Shown here: in pieces, positions 50,476-59,401 of the stretch
Position numbering within the stretch: the stretch's first letter is position 1
How the letters are laid out: every line of letters begins with the position of its first letter
DNA from: an uncultured Ruminiclostridium sp.
GTDB lineage: Bacteria; Bacillota; Clostridia; Oscillospirales; Ruminococcaceae
NCBI GenBank assembly: GCA_947629925.1
Contig: CANRFO010000004.1
Location: 108,665 to 172,664 of the forward strand
Length of the DNA stretch: 64,000 nucleotides
Reading direction: 5' to 3'
Made by a program: the position numbers and the translations under genes
The notes under the pieces: generated by a model
Seen by the model: the letters and a program-made list of their open reading frames with translations, nothing else
What the model was told of the DNA's origin: nothing
Database searches by the model: none

Positions 50476-52251
50476 TCATATTGCTCTTTTACGGGTTTTA
50501 GGCGAATGCTTTTTGGAGACAGCGTCCCCGTTCGGATCATCAAAGCCGTTCATAAACTCAACAGGTACGGGCTTCGGCGGAAACTTCTCTAACACCGCCG
50601 CTTCTACCTCGCGGCTGTCCGCATACTGAACCTTGCGCTCAGACTTTTCTTCAATCGAGTAAGCATTTTCAAACTGAATACCCCACTTAAAGAATAGCTT
50701 CAGCCGAATTTTCATCGGGTGACAGCCTGTTTTCATCACGATGAAGTGTCCTTTGGGCATGGACTTCAACTCGTCAACGGTCATAAGAGGACGTTCTATC
50801 ATTTGAAGTTGACGATTACTCCCGTCCCTGCTGCTTGAACGCGTCACCGTTCCGCTGAGAACAGTCTGCTTGCCGAGATTTTGGGACATTGCCTCGGCAG
50901 TCTTGGAGTTTGGCGCAAACGCACCGAACAGCGTGCATTGGCAGTTGTCCACGATGATTTCCGCCCCCTCTTTGCCGTAGGTTTTCTCAAACTGCGCCAA
51001 TGACTGGATAATTGCCACGATAGATATTTTTCTTGAACGCGATGCCGAGAACATCATCTCTATGCCCTCTATTTTCGGAAGCGTTCCCAACTCATCAGCG
51101 TATATCATCACACGTTTATCAAGTTGACCGCCTTTTTCATCTGCAACCGTAAGCATTTCTCTGTAAATCTGCTGTAAAATCAGCGATACAAGGAAATGCT
51201 TGGTCTGATCCTCCTCGGGTAAAACAAGATATATTGCTGATTTGCGACTACAGAATTCTTCAACATCAATGCTTGTATCAAAACACAAAATCTGCTCCAA
51301 CTCTGAGTCTATAAACGAGTTCAGCCTTGACAGTGCGGTAGACATAACACTCGCCATCGCCTGATCTGACGAGTTCAGTGCCGCACCCGCGAACCACCTC
51401 GCCTTATGCTCGCTCGGCAGTTTGTCGATCAGCATTTGAAAACGGGATACGCCCTTTGTTCCTGACGGAGCAAGTAAGTCCTGAATCAGCTTGAATACGC
51501 TGATTATATGCCGTTTTTCGGGCGGGCAAAATTCCGCTATCAGCAGAATGACTGCCGTCAGCAAGCCCTCAGCAGCCTCGTAAAAAAACGCATTTTGACC
51601 CATGCTTGACATATCGCCATCCGCCGAGATTATTGTCTTGGCGGTTATTTTTGCAAACTTTTCCGACTTTGCCTTATGTTCCAGCTTACTTTCGGTCTTG
51701 TATAAGTCCATGTATTTATTGACGAGATAAAGCATATTGTAGCCGCTGCTGCGGGTGGGATTTCTGAGGTCAATCACTGAGATTTTGTAGCCGTAATATT
51801 TTTCGGCGATTGTTGCGGTATTACGATAAAGATCGCCCTTGCTGTCGGTCGTGACGAACGACATTCCCGTTGCGCAGCAGTATTCAATGTTCGGATAGAG
51901 GAAGTTTGCGGTCTTACCAACACCTGATGCGCCTATCATCAGTGTATGGATATCCGCATCATCGACAAGTGCGGTCATTCCCGTTGCTGTTTCAATACAG
52001 CCTACTATCAGACCGTCTACGCTTGGCAACTGCTCACCATCGCGCCACAAATGCGGTGCGTAGGGGATATGCTTGTAGGTCTTGGCAACTTCGCCTTTGG
52101 TGGCAAACCGAGCCGTACCGTGCTGTCCGTTGCCAACGGGCTTGTTGGGTATTCCCTTGAGTGAATAGTGGTCGCCGATAGCCGCAATAAGCGCAACTAC
52201 AAGAAAAAATGCTCCACATAAGCAGAGCAGAAAGATTTGTGGTGTGTTCAT
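50476..52251 (-). CDS. Conjugative coupling protein, VirD4/TraG family
   Basis: A 591-residue type IV coupling ATPase that brings the relaxase-DNA complex to the secretion channel. It has an N-terminal membrane segment (FLLCLCGAFFLVVALIAAI), then HGTARFATKGEV, Walker A MIGASGVGKTANFLYPN, Walker B VMIYADELGTLP and the arginine-rich FSASRSRKISIVAI. A basic C-terminal tail ends in KTRKRAI. The gene is the last of the conjugation block before the terminator and the integrase. Confidence 0.9.
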   Translation of the reverse strand: MNTPQIFLLCLCGAFFLVVALIAAIGDHYSLKGIPNKPVGNGQHGTARFATKGEVAKTYKHIPYAPHLWRDGEQLPSVDGLIVGCIETATGMTALVDDADIHTLMIGASGVGKTANFLYPNIEYCCATGMSFVTTDSKGDLYRNTATIAEKYYGYKISVIDLRNPTRSSGYNMLYLVNKYMDLYKTESKLEHKAKSEKFAKITAKTIISADGDMSSMGQNAFFYEAAEGLLTAVILLIAEFCPPEKRHIISVFKLIQDLLAPSGTKGVSRFQMLIDKLPSEHKARWFAGAALNSSDQAMASVMSTALSRLNSFIDSELEQILCFDTSIDVEEFCSRKSAIYLVLPEEDQTKHFLVSLILQQIYREMLTVADEKGGQLDKRVMIYADELGTLPKIEGIEMMFSASRSRKISIVAIIQSLAQFEKTYGKEGAEIIVDNCQCTLFGAFAPNSKTAEAMSQNLGKQTVLSGTVTRSSSRDGSNRQLQMIERPLMTVDELKSMPKGHFIVMKTGCHPMKIRLKLFFKWGIQFENAYSIEEKSERKVQYADSREVEAAVLEKFPPKPVPVEFMNGFDDPNGDAVSKKHSPKTRKRAI

Positions 52252-52261
52252 AATGTTCCTT

Positions 52262-52735
52262 TCATAATCGGAGTATTTTCAACCCCTGCCTTTCAGCGTA
52301 ATTTACGGTATAGAACGTTCCTCCGCTGTTCTCACGAAGATAGCAGATAAGATACCCGCTGTTGTCAACCAGATGGCGATTGCGTTCGAGCATATAACTG
52401 CTTGTGTATCTCGGTGACAATACACGAACCTTGTCCGCTTTGTCGAGCAATTCATAGTATCGTCGCTTTTGTTCCTCATTCCATTTCAGCGATTGTTCCT
52501 CCGGCAGACAGGGCAGAACCATTATCAGCCTGATGTGCGGATAGTTCTCTTTCAGTTTCAGAACTATTGTCGCTGCCTCCTGATCGAACCCCAAAGCCGC
52601 CCCGCTGCCAAAGAATACTACCCCTTGCTCAATCAGCGTTATTATTGCCTTTTCAAGATTTGCCCGAAGTTCCGTACAATCCTGCGGCAGCTTACGATGT
52701 CCCGAGAAGCACGCTACCTTTAACCTTTCTACCAT
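52262..52735 (-). CDS. SLOG-superfamily protein (YspA/DUF1273-like)
   Basis: A 157-residue Rossmann-like protein: FSGHRKLPQD at the N-terminus, FFGSGAALGFDQEAA, LIMVLPCLPEEQS, and YLICYLRENSGGTFY near the end. This fits the SLOG fold, which binds nucleotides or nucleotide-derived ligands and occurs in mobile elements and defence contexts. It starts just beside three TTAGTG-type operators and is divergent from the XRE gene, which probably represses it. It precedes traG by 10 bases, so it may be the first gene of that transcript. Confidence 0.75.
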   Translation of the reverse strand: MVERLKVACFSGHRKLPQDCTELRANLEKAIITLIEQGVVFFGSGAALGFDQEAATIVLKLKENYPHIRLIMVLPCLPEEQSLKWNEEQKRRYYELLDKADKVRVLSPRYTSSYMLERNRHLVDNSGYLICYLRENSGGTFYTVNYAERQGLKILRL

Positions 52736-52750
52736 AAAAATCCCCTCTCG

Positions 52751-52845
52751 TTAGTGGTATATCACTATTATATCATATTTTAGTGATAATTCACTAATCT
52801 TTTTGCACAAAATATTATAAACTATATTTAGTGAAATATAACTAA
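52751..52845. promoter_or_regulatory. Three operator palindromes between SLOG and XRE genes
   Basis: TTAGTG-N6-CACTAA (52780-52797) is a perfect palindrome. TAGTG-N6-CACTA (52752-52767) and TTAGTG-N6-AACTAA (52828-52845) are near copies. They fill the intergenic space of two divergent promoters and are the likely binding sites of the XRE protein at 52858. Confidence 0.7.
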
Positions 52846-52857
52846 AAGGGGATTTGT

Positions 52858-53100
52858 ATGGGAGTTTACGAGGTCACAGTCAAGCGTATTCGGGAATTGT
52901 GCAAGGAGCGCGGCATTACGCCGAACGGTCTGTCATATGCTGCGGGCATTTCTCAATCGACAATCAAGAGTATATTGAACGGCGAGAGCGTCAATCCGGG
53001 TATCTCTACGATCAAGAAAATATGCGACGGCTTTGAAATAACAATCGGTGAATTTTTCAGCACCGAAGAGTTTGATTCGTTGGAGCAGGAACTTGAGTAG
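52858..53100 (+). CDS. XRE-family transcriptional regulator
   Basis: An 80-residue one-domain repressor with a Cro/CI helix-turn-helix (VKRIRELCKERGITPNGLSY then AAGISQSTIKSILNG, and FEITIGEFFS). The start has AAGGGG. It is the only plus-strand gene of the element in this region and probably autoregulates through the three TTAGTG palindromes, controlling the SLOG-traG transcript. Confidence 0.85.
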   Translation: MGVYEVTVKRIRELCKERGITPNGLSYAAGISQSTIKSILNGESVNPGISTIKKICDGFEITIGEFFSTEEFDSLEQELE

Positions 53101-54507
53101 CTATACACTCATCAACATTTGAAACGGTTCGTCCGAGGGTGATTCCTCGGATGTTTGTTTTTGTTCAGCTCGCTGAGCGAGGGTTTCCTCGGTCGCTAAC
53201 CGTAAAGCGTGGTCGGCAATGTCATACAGTTTCCGGGCCGTTATTTTCAGCTCGGCGGCAGTCTGTGACGGCTTGCGAAGCTGCTCCAAGCTAACCTTTA
53301 CTGCATTTTGCATCTTACCGAGCTTCACGGAAACACTTCCCTTATCCTGATAGCACCTATACTCGTCCGTAAGCCTGTTTTTCATCATATCGAGCGAAAA
53401 TTCCACACCTGATATTTTCAGAAAAAGCTCACTCGCCGCAACACAAAACTCCGCTAACCGTATATGGTCGGCGGAGTTATAGACAGCTATGAGGTCGTTG
53501 GCTATGCGGTTAGGGTTAATCTTCATCTCGGTCAGCTCGGCAACGTTTTGTAAGTACAATTCCTTTCGTTCGTGAGTAACGGCAGGGAGATATTCCACAC
53601 CATGAAGCTGTTTAAGGCTGTCGTTCCAGTCTTTTTGCTGCGGAGCAATGCGAAATATTTCTGTGTAGCCTTTTTCGGCGAGAATATCCCGAAGCCGTTC
53701 TGCGGCCTCGATTCCTCCTTCATCGTTGTCGGTGCAGAGGTAAACGTTTTGCAAATCAGAGTGGCTCTCCAGAGCTTTCAGCACCGCGCTCTCGTAAACT
53801 CCGTTCATGGCGATATAGCTGTGCTGCTGCCAATCCTTTTGGTAGAGCGTGATGAACGACAACATATCTATCGGAGCTTCAAAAACAAACAGCTTCTCAT
53901 CATTTCCGAAATGAGAGAAGCTGTATTCTGTATTCGAACCCTCAACGGTCATACGGAATGTTTTTCCAAAGCTGATTGTTGAGCGCACAGAGGCTTGTTT
54001 TGGAACACCATTTTCATCCGTTCCCACGAACACAACATTGTGGTACTTGCTGTCCTCGTAAATTTTATGTTCGTGTGCAAAGTAGGAGATAATATTTGGC
54101 GCAATAAATCGCTGCTTGGTGAGATAAGCGAACACCCGTCGCATATCTGAGTTTGCTTCCGGTAGCTTGAACGGCTTTCGAACAGGTTTTATGGCTTCTC
54201 TCGGAGCGGAGCAAGCCGTTTGCGCATTGCAATGACCTCCGAGCAATTCCACAACGGCATCTTGAAAAGAAAAACCGAGGAACTCCTGCAAAAACTTGAT
54301 TGCATAACCGCCGCGCTGGTTCTTGTGGTCGTACCACTTGCTGCCGTGGATCGTCACGCTGTCGTGCGTTCCGCTGCCGTCCGTGTAGATGTACTTATAG
54401 GTCGAACCGATTTTTTTCACGTTTCCACCATGACTTTGAAGAAATGAAACCAAATCGGCAGTGTTCGCACGGTACAAGTCATCTTCCGAAAAATTGATGT
54501 AGGGCAT
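53101..54507 (-). CDS. DUF3991/Toprim primase-like protein
   Basis: A 468-residue protein. The N-terminal DUF3991-like part has GGNVKKIGSTYKYI and YDHKNQRGGYAIKFLQEFLG. The central Toprim domain has KLFVFEAPIDMLSFI and VYLCTDNDEGGIEAAERL, giving the conserved Glu and Asp-x-Asp. The C-terminal part is helical. Such proteins prime or process element DNA during conjugation. The stop abuts the XRE gene stop (convergent). Confidence 0.85.
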   Translation of the reverse strand: MPYINFSEDDLYRANTADLVSFLQSHGGNVKKIGSTYKYIYTDGSGTHDSVTIHGSKWYDHKNQRGGYAIKFLQEFLGFSFQDAVVELLGGHCNAQTACSAPREAIKPVRKPFKLPEANSDMRRVFAYLTKQRFIAPNIISYFAHEHKIYEDSKYHNVVFVGTDENGVPKQASVRSTISFGKTFRMTVEGSNTEYSFSHFGNDEKLFVFEAPIDMLSFITLYQKDWQQHSYIAMNGVYESAVLKALESHSDLQNVYLCTDNDEGGIEAAERLRDILAEKGYTEIFRIAPQQKDWNDSLKQLHGVEYLPAVTHERKELYLQNVAELTEMKINPNRIANDLIAVYNSADHIRLAEFCVAASELFLKISGVEFSLDMMKNRLTDEYRCYQDKGSVSVKLGKMQNAVKVSLEQLRKPSQTAAELKITARKLYDIADHALRLATEETLAQRAEQKQTSEESPSDEPFQMLMSV

Positions 54508-54638
54508 AAGACTTCCTTTCTTCAGAATATAAAAATATTATATTGGTTACTTAACATTGTAGGTTCATGATGACCCTATCCATAGACCACCGACAAGGCA
54601 GAATTTTCCCTTGTCAGTTGGATATTTTTTTAGATTTT

Positions 54639-54902
54639 TTAAGGCGGTCGCTCGACGAAGTACAAGTTCGACGAGTTGCCGCCTGATTGTCTGTATCTGC
54701 GTTCGTGCCGAAGATATTTTGCTTTTTCAAGGTCGGTGAGCGCGCGTTTTATTGTACTTTTGGACATTTTTAAATCAACCGCTATGGTTGAGATAGCGGG
54801 AAAACACGAACCTTTTTCATCGGCTCGGTCGCGCAGATACATATATACCGCAATGGCGCGGTGCGGCAGGTTTGTGGAATAGATTTCTTTATTATTTAAC
54901 AA
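54639..54902 (-). CDS. Helix-turn-helix (winged) protein of the conjugation block
   Basis: An 87-residue protein with HRAIAVYMYLRDRADEKGSCFP and then a helix-turn-helix ISTIAVDLKMSKSTIKRALTDLEK, as in RepA_N/DnaD-like replication regulators. It follows the relaxase gene by a few bases and precedes the Toprim gene. A link to replication or copy control of the excised element is inferred. The 130 bases between it and the Toprim gene show no feature. Confidence 0.75.
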   Translation of the reverse strand: MLNNKEIYSTNLPHRAIAVYMYLRDRADEKGSCFPAISTIAVDLKMSKSTIKRALTDLEKAKYLRHERRYRQSGGNSSNLYFVERPP

Positions 54903-54906
54903 TTAC

Positions 54907-56889
54907 TCACCCCTTGAATTGTGGATTTTCCAACGGATTTTCTTTTAATCCGAGCGCCTGTTTCTTGCGGCGGATAGCGGCTTTCAGCTTATGCTCGGTG
55001 CGGAGCCGCTGACCGTGCAAGCTGCGATTGTAATCATCGGAAATCAGTCTGCCGAAGGAGAGCAGCATTGACACAACGGCGTCCTGTGCTGCCGTCATAT
55101 GGTATCTGTTACTGTTTTCCAAGAACGCTTGGGCATATTCGTTCCCTAACTCGGCAGACTGCTTTATATATTCGATTCCCAACTCGCGATCCGTGTCGCA
55201 ACCTATTCCGCTGAATATCATCATGCCGAGACGATACAATATTTTATCATCGGGGTTTTCGGCGGCAACTTTTTGAAAGCCGTCATACGCTTTTTTGAAG
55301 TACACGTCAGCTTGTTCCTGTTTTTTCACCGTGCCAATACCGTCACGAAGCATTTTTGCGGTTTCGTAGCAAGCGTAGATGTTGCCGTTATCAGCGGATT
55401 TTTTGAACCACTCGAATGCTTTTTCGTAGTTTTGTACCGTGCCGTTTCCGTAATAATATAGGCTTCCGAGCGAGTATTGAGCGAATTTATTTCCCGCTGT
55501 CGCAGATTTTTTAAACCATTTGAACGCTTCTGTATAGTTCTGTTCCGTGCCATAGCCAAGCGCAAACATTTTCCCGATTCGGTACTGCACATAATCATGC
55601 AGTCGCTTTGCGTTTGGTTCTAACGAAAGAAAACCTTTCAGTGTCTGCGCAAAATACTCCTGTGCTTTCGGAATATTTCCCCTGCTCAACAAGCCATGCT
55701 GATACATTTTTGCGATATTGTAAATCGCAATGACATTGCATTTGTCAGCCTCTTTTTGGAACAACTCAAATGCTTTTTCGTACTGCTTATTCGTCAAGTG
55801 TTCCTTTGCGGTTTTATAATCACCACGCCAATTCATGTGGAAATTCTCTACGCATATATCCTCATTCGTTTCGGTATCTTCAATGTCCTCCGGCAAAAGA
55901 ATTGCGTTATCTGAAATGGTTTCCGACTGAATATCCAGCTCCGAGAAATCCATATCCAATACCGCACGAATCACAGCATTTTTTATCGGCTTGAACACTT
56001 TATTTTCCTCCAGCGGCGGAAACTTCTGCACGATGCTTGTGTAGGTTTCGTATTTTTGTTGTTCAAGTTTACACCATTCTTCATACATCTTCTTCAGCAC
56101 AGGATTTTGGGAAAGTTCTGCAACAATTAAGTTCACGGTCTGCTTAACGTTAGGCTGCAAATATCCGTAAACTTTTTTGCCTTTGTGATTTTCAAGCTGC
56201 GTTTGTAATTTCAAAATAAGCTGTTCAAGATGCGGATTTTCAAAATTGCCGTTCTGCAGCTCGGACAGCAGATTTTTCATCACGTTGTCCGCTTCGGAGC
56301 GGAGTTTGTCACGGACAACGGTTTGCTGCTGATATAGATTCTGCAGTTCGTCCTTGTAGATGTCATTGGCAAAAGCGCTTCGGATTTTATCAATACCTTT
56401 ATTTGTGAGGAAACCCTCCTTTGGATTTGTGGAATACACCACAATGTGAACATGGGGATTGGATTCCTTGTTATGAAAAGCCGCATACCAACAGAGATTT
56501 TCGGAAGCGATCCTCTGCGCCGCCGCTATATCCGAGATATGCCGCCGCACCAAATCGCGCCAGTGATCAAGGTCAACATATCCCATTCGTTCTGCGTCCT
56601 CACGCTTTAGAGAGACGATGTGCGTCCAAATCGCGCCGTTATGATTTGCCACCTCTTTCGCTGCTTTATCCAACACAATGGGATCGTTCGTTTCGGAAAA
56701 CAAACCGTGAGAGTTAGGACGGGAGTCCAGATAGTTCATGAAAATCTCACGATCAAGTTCTTGATTGCTCTCCTGCTTTTGCAGGGGTTTCTCTACGCCC
56801 TCACGGGTCGCAATGTACTTAATGTAATTTCCAAATTTCTTGTGGGCATTTGGTTTAATATAGCGGCTTGTGACAATCAGTTTTGGCAC
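54907..56889 (-). CDS. MobP-type relaxase fused to Sel1 repeats
   Basis: A 660-residue relaxase. The N-terminal MobP-like domain starts KLIVTSRYIKPNAHKKFGNYI and contains the metal-binding histidines in NPHVHIVVYSTNP and the upstream IWTHIVSLK motif. It should nick at oriT and lead the strand into the channel. The C-terminal half (about 375-610) has five Sel1/TPR-like repeats (for example AQYSLGSLYYYGNGTVQNYEKA), probably for protein contacts. The tail is basic. It overlaps the following upstream gene by 13 bases. Confidence 0.88.
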   Translation of the reverse strand: MPKLIVTSRYIKPNAHKKFGNYIKYIATREGVEKPLQKQESNQELDREIFMNYLDSRPNSHGLFSETNDPIVLDKAAKEVANHNGAIWTHIVSLKREDAERMGYVDLDHWRDLVRRHISDIAAAQRIASENLCWYAAFHNKESNPHVHIVVYSTNPKEGFLTNKGIDKIRSAFANDIYKDELQNLYQQQTVVRDKLRSEADNVMKNLLSELQNGNFENPHLEQLILKLQTQLENHKGKKVYGYLQPNVKQTVNLIVAELSQNPVLKKMYEEWCKLEQQKYETYTSIVQKFPPLEENKVFKPIKNAVIRAVLDMDFSELDIQSETISDNAILLPEDIEDTETNEDICVENFHMNWRGDYKTAKEHLTNKQYEKAFELFQKEADKCNVIAIYNIAKMYQHGLLSRGNIPKAQEYFAQTLKGFLSLEPNAKRLHDYVQYRIGKMFALGYGTEQNYTEAFKWFKKSATAGNKFAQYSLGSLYYYGNGTVQNYEKAFEWFKKSADNGNIYACYETAKMLRDGIGTVKKQEQADVYFKKAYDGFQKVAAENPDDKILYRLGMMIFSGIGCDTDRELGIEYIKQSAELGNEYAQAFLENSNRYHMTAAQDAVVSMLLSFGRLISDDYNRSLHGQRLRTEHKLKAAIRRKKQALGLKENPLENPQFKG

Positions 56890-57149
56890 TCTGTCAGATC
56901 CCTGTCCGCAATATATATTTTCTGTTCAATATCAATCACATCTTTTGCAAACTGTTTCGCTTCGTCAAGCGTTGCGGCAGTGATTTCAAATCCCTCGGCA
57001 GCATAGAAGCCGTCTATGGGATTTTTCATTTCTTTGTCGGAAAAGATTTTGATTTCATATCCTCGACAGAATAAAACCTCCCCGTTTTTATCCTCGCGGG
57101 GAATATTTACCGTTGGAATAAACTCAACATAAAAACCGTGATAAAGCAT
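56877..57149 (-). CDS. Hypothetical 90-residue protein of the conjugation block
   Basis: A small soluble protein (MLYHGFYVEFIPTVNIPRED ... ATLDEAKQFAKDVIDIEQK). No family recognised. It overlaps the relaxase start by 13 bases and so is probably translated with it. GGGAGG lies before the start. Confidence 0.65.
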   Translation of the reverse strand: MLYHGFYVEFIPTVNIPREDKNGEVLFCRGYEIKIFSDKEMKNPIDGFYAAEGFEITAATLDEAKQFAKDVIDIEQKIYIADRDLTECQN

Positions 57150-57160
57150 TTTGTACCTCC

Positions 57161-57613
57161 CTAAAATTTCAACTGAAAATCCTCGTAAATCCCGAATTCC
57201 TGTGCCTTTGCCAAAGCGGTTTCAAGATAACTTGTGTTCAAGCCCGCCGATTTATATCCCCGCAATATTGTTTGGTAATACTGCTCGGACGGTGCCTGAA
57301 GCGGTTTGTTTCCGTTCATAATGTAAACCATAGCCTCTGCGCTCTCTCCGTTTAGATTAAGCCGCACAGCCTCTTTCCGATAGTATTTCGGATATCCCTC
57401 ATATCGGTCAAGCTGCTTTTCGTCGCACTCGGGGAGTTTCCAAAGCAGTATCGGCACTGCGCCGCTGGGGTTAGGCTCAATAGTAGCGTGAAATTTAAAC
57501 TGCAGATCATAGCCTTTAAGCATTGCCGCCGTAACTACTTCGGAGCTTGGACAGCGCATTGCCATTTGTTCAAGGTTCATATTTGAACCGTAAGCGATAT
57601 ATAATTTACTCAT
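57161..57613 (-). CDS. Gamma-glutamylcyclotransferase-like (AIG2/GGCT fold) protein
   Basis: A 150-residue protein with the GGCT signature YIAYGSNMNLEQMAMRCP at the N-terminus and YEGYPKYYRKEAVRL with the catalytic-type Glu region before it (DEKQLDRYEGYP). GGCT enzymes cleave gamma-glutamyl amides with cyclisation to 5-oxoproline. The start at 57613 has GGAGGTC; it overlaps the amidoligase region by none but follows it after 11 bases. Pairing with an amidoligase gene suggests one makes and the other removes a gamma-linked amide. Confidence 0.8.
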   Translation of the reverse strand: MSKLYIAYGSNMNLEQMAMRCPSSEVVTAAMLKGYDLQFKFHATIEPNPSGAVPILLWKLPECDEKQLDRYEGYPKYYRKEAVRLNLNGESAEAMVYIMNGNKPLQAPSEQYYQTILRGYKSAGLNTSYLETALAKAQEFGIYEDFQLKF

Positions 57614-57624
57614 TTGACCTCCCA

Positions 57625-58668
57625 TTACATTGATATAATCATGCCTGTATTTTCTTCGCTGTTTTGAATTTGCGTATCGTCCTGCTCATGCTCTGAATTT
57701 TGTAATTCCTCACGCTGCTGTTTCAGCCGTTCCCGCTGAGCGATAGCGTCCTCGGGGTGCCGCCAAGAGATGCAGCCGTCAAGGTGCGATATAAGATGCT
57801 TGCGGCAATTTTTGAATTCCTCGCCGTTTAATCCGAGATTTATCAGCCATACTCTTGCGCTGTACCGAAGATTATCGCTCTCCGAAATTTTCGGCGAACA
57901 GAATTTTCTTGTAAGAGCGGCGTTGCTGATTGCCAACCCCAAAACGATATACGAACGAATTACTCCCGCATGAAGAGAAGAATTGCAAGTCCGCATTTCC
58001 CAATGTCCGTCGGCAAAGAAAGAGTGGAGATTAAGCGCCCGATACCGAGACCGAGAGTAGTGATGCCTGACCTCACTTAAATTGCCGTTGTACCAGTAAT
58101 TTTTAATATCGTCCATTGTAATATTTTTCTTTGCATTTATCTTTTCAAGAAAATTTTTGTCCACCTTTTGGCAGTAACGCTCACGTTCGTGAGCAACTTG
58201 AAGAACATCAAAAAGAAAGTTTTCTTTGCTTGCAAAAAGATTTACAAGATTCCGAAGGCTGTGAGCGTCATATGGTGCGCCGTCAATGTGCAGATGAATT
58301 CCGCAGTTGTAGTAAGCGCCTGTAATTCCGCCCGCTTTTCTTACGGCTCTGACAACCTCCTGAAGCAATTCAATATCCTTATATTCCAAAACAGGCGTTA
58401 CGATTTCCACAGCATAATTTTTTGAATCTGTGCTGCAGCCTTCTCGGTTAAAACACTTGATGCTTGAGTCATACACAACATTCCAACGCCGCCCCTCAGA
58501 GTCCTTGATATAATATTTATCATAGCTGCCGCCATCGTGTGTTGTTGTGGAATGCAAAACCCGTGCAATAGCCTTTGCCGCCATTGCACGGGTTAATCCT
58601 GTACACTCTATTTCAACGCCAAACTTCTGCGTTTTAATTCCGTCAAAATTATTTGCCAATAAATTCAC
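57625..58668 (-). CDS. Amidoligase-family enzyme
   Basis: A 347-residue member of the glutamine-synthetase-fold amidoligases. It has KFGVEIECTGLTRAMA with the metal-binding Glu pair, VVYDSSIK, YAVEIVTPVLEYKDIELLQ, CGIHLHIDGAPYDAHSL and FFADGHWEMRTCNSSLH. These enzymes form amide or peptide-like bonds using ATP. The gene lies directly upstream of a GGCT-like gene in the conjugation block. The substrate is unknown; peptide tagging or cell-wall modification during transfer is speculation. Confidence 0.8.
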   Translation of the reverse strand: MNLLANNFDGIKTQKFGVEIECTGLTRAMAAKAIARVLHSTTTHDGGSYDKYYIKDSEGRRWNVVYDSSIKCFNREGCSTDSKNYAVEIVTPVLEYKDIELLQEVVRAVRKAGGITGAYYNCGIHLHIDGAPYDAHSLRNLVNLFASKENFLFDVLQVAHERERYCQKVDKNFLEKINAKKNITMDDIKNYWYNGNLSEVRHHYSRSRYRALNLHSFFADGHWEMRTCNSSLHAGVIRSYIVLGLAISNAALTRKFCSPKISESDNLRYSARVWLINLGLNGEEFKNCRKHLISHLDGCISWRHPEDAIAQRERLKQQREELQNSEHEQDDTQIQNSEENTGMIISM

Positions 58669-58679
58669 CTCCGATACGA

Positions 58680-59147
58680 TTATTCATTTTGGAATTTAAC
58701 AGCGTTTTCAAAATTTATCACGCCGTTGATGTGCCGCACCTCGTCAACGCACATTGCATGAAGCTCTTGGAGAGTATCCTCGTCCACTTCATTCGCGGCG
58801 GCAAGCGTGTGCGCAATTTTTCCAAGCTCCACGGCGATCTTGAAAAGGTTTCGGTTGATGCGCTGCTCCGTTCCATTTATTACAGCCTCTACCGAAGAAG
58901 TGATCCTTGGCGAGAGATAATTCACGTTTTTCTCCTGCTTGAGATAGCCGATATAGAAATTTATCGCCTTTTCAATAAACTCGCTGCGAGAGCCGCAGTT
59001 ATCGCTCTCGAAACGATAATTCACTTCCTCCATAGTCTTGGGATAAAACCACAAGGGGAACTTAATTTTATTCGAGAACCCCTCGCTATTTCCCTCAACC
59101 GCCTTATTTTTAGGACTTTGCAACTCCGAATTTTTGGACTTTCCCAT
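58680..59147 (-). CDS. MobC-like mobilisation accessory protein
   Basis: A 155-residue protein: a short RHH-like start (KFPLWFYPKTMEEVNYRFE, SRSEFIEKAINFYIGYL), then the MobC-type helix NRNLFKIAVELGKIAHTLAAAN and EVRHINGVINFENA. MobC proteins bind oriT and help the relaxase open the DNA. The start at 59147 is chosen because of AGGGG upstream; a frame running further up to 59405 crosses a palindrome-rich, noncoding-like stretch. Confidence 0.72.
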   Translation of the reverse strand: MGKSKNSELQSPKNKAVEGNSEGFSNKIKFPLWFYPKTMEEVNYRFESDNCGSRSEFIEKAINFYIGYLKQEKNVNYLSPRITSSVEAVINGTEQRINRNLFKIAVELGKIAHTLAAANEVDEDTLQELHAMCVDEVRHINGVINFENAVKFQNE

Positions 59148-59185
59148 TTTACAACCCCTTTCCGTAAATGCCAACAATCGTGATT

Positions 59186-59231
59186 GCGGCGGGCTTTGCC
59201 CGTCGCTGTGAACAGGGCGTAACACCGCCCT
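59186..59231. other. Candidate oriT palindromes
   Basis: Two adjacent stems, gcgg-cgggc-ttt-gcccg-tcgc (59186-59206, one mismatch) and agggcg-taacac-cgccct (59214-59231), lie in the 250-base space upstream of the MobC-like gene, a usual place for a transfer origin. No nick consensus can be assigned by eye; a terminator is an alternative for the second stem. Confidence 0.35.
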
Positions 59232-59401
59232 TTTAACTTGCATCAAAATCATACACCCGTACCGCTCCCAACTTAGCCGCAGAGCTGTTTTGCAAACCCC
59301 GCGAAAATCGTCCCAAATCCGTCCGAGAACGGTTGGGTAGTTCGTTACTCTACATTTGCTCAAAAGCCGCACACGGCTCGACACAGCCGCCTTAAAATCG
59401 A

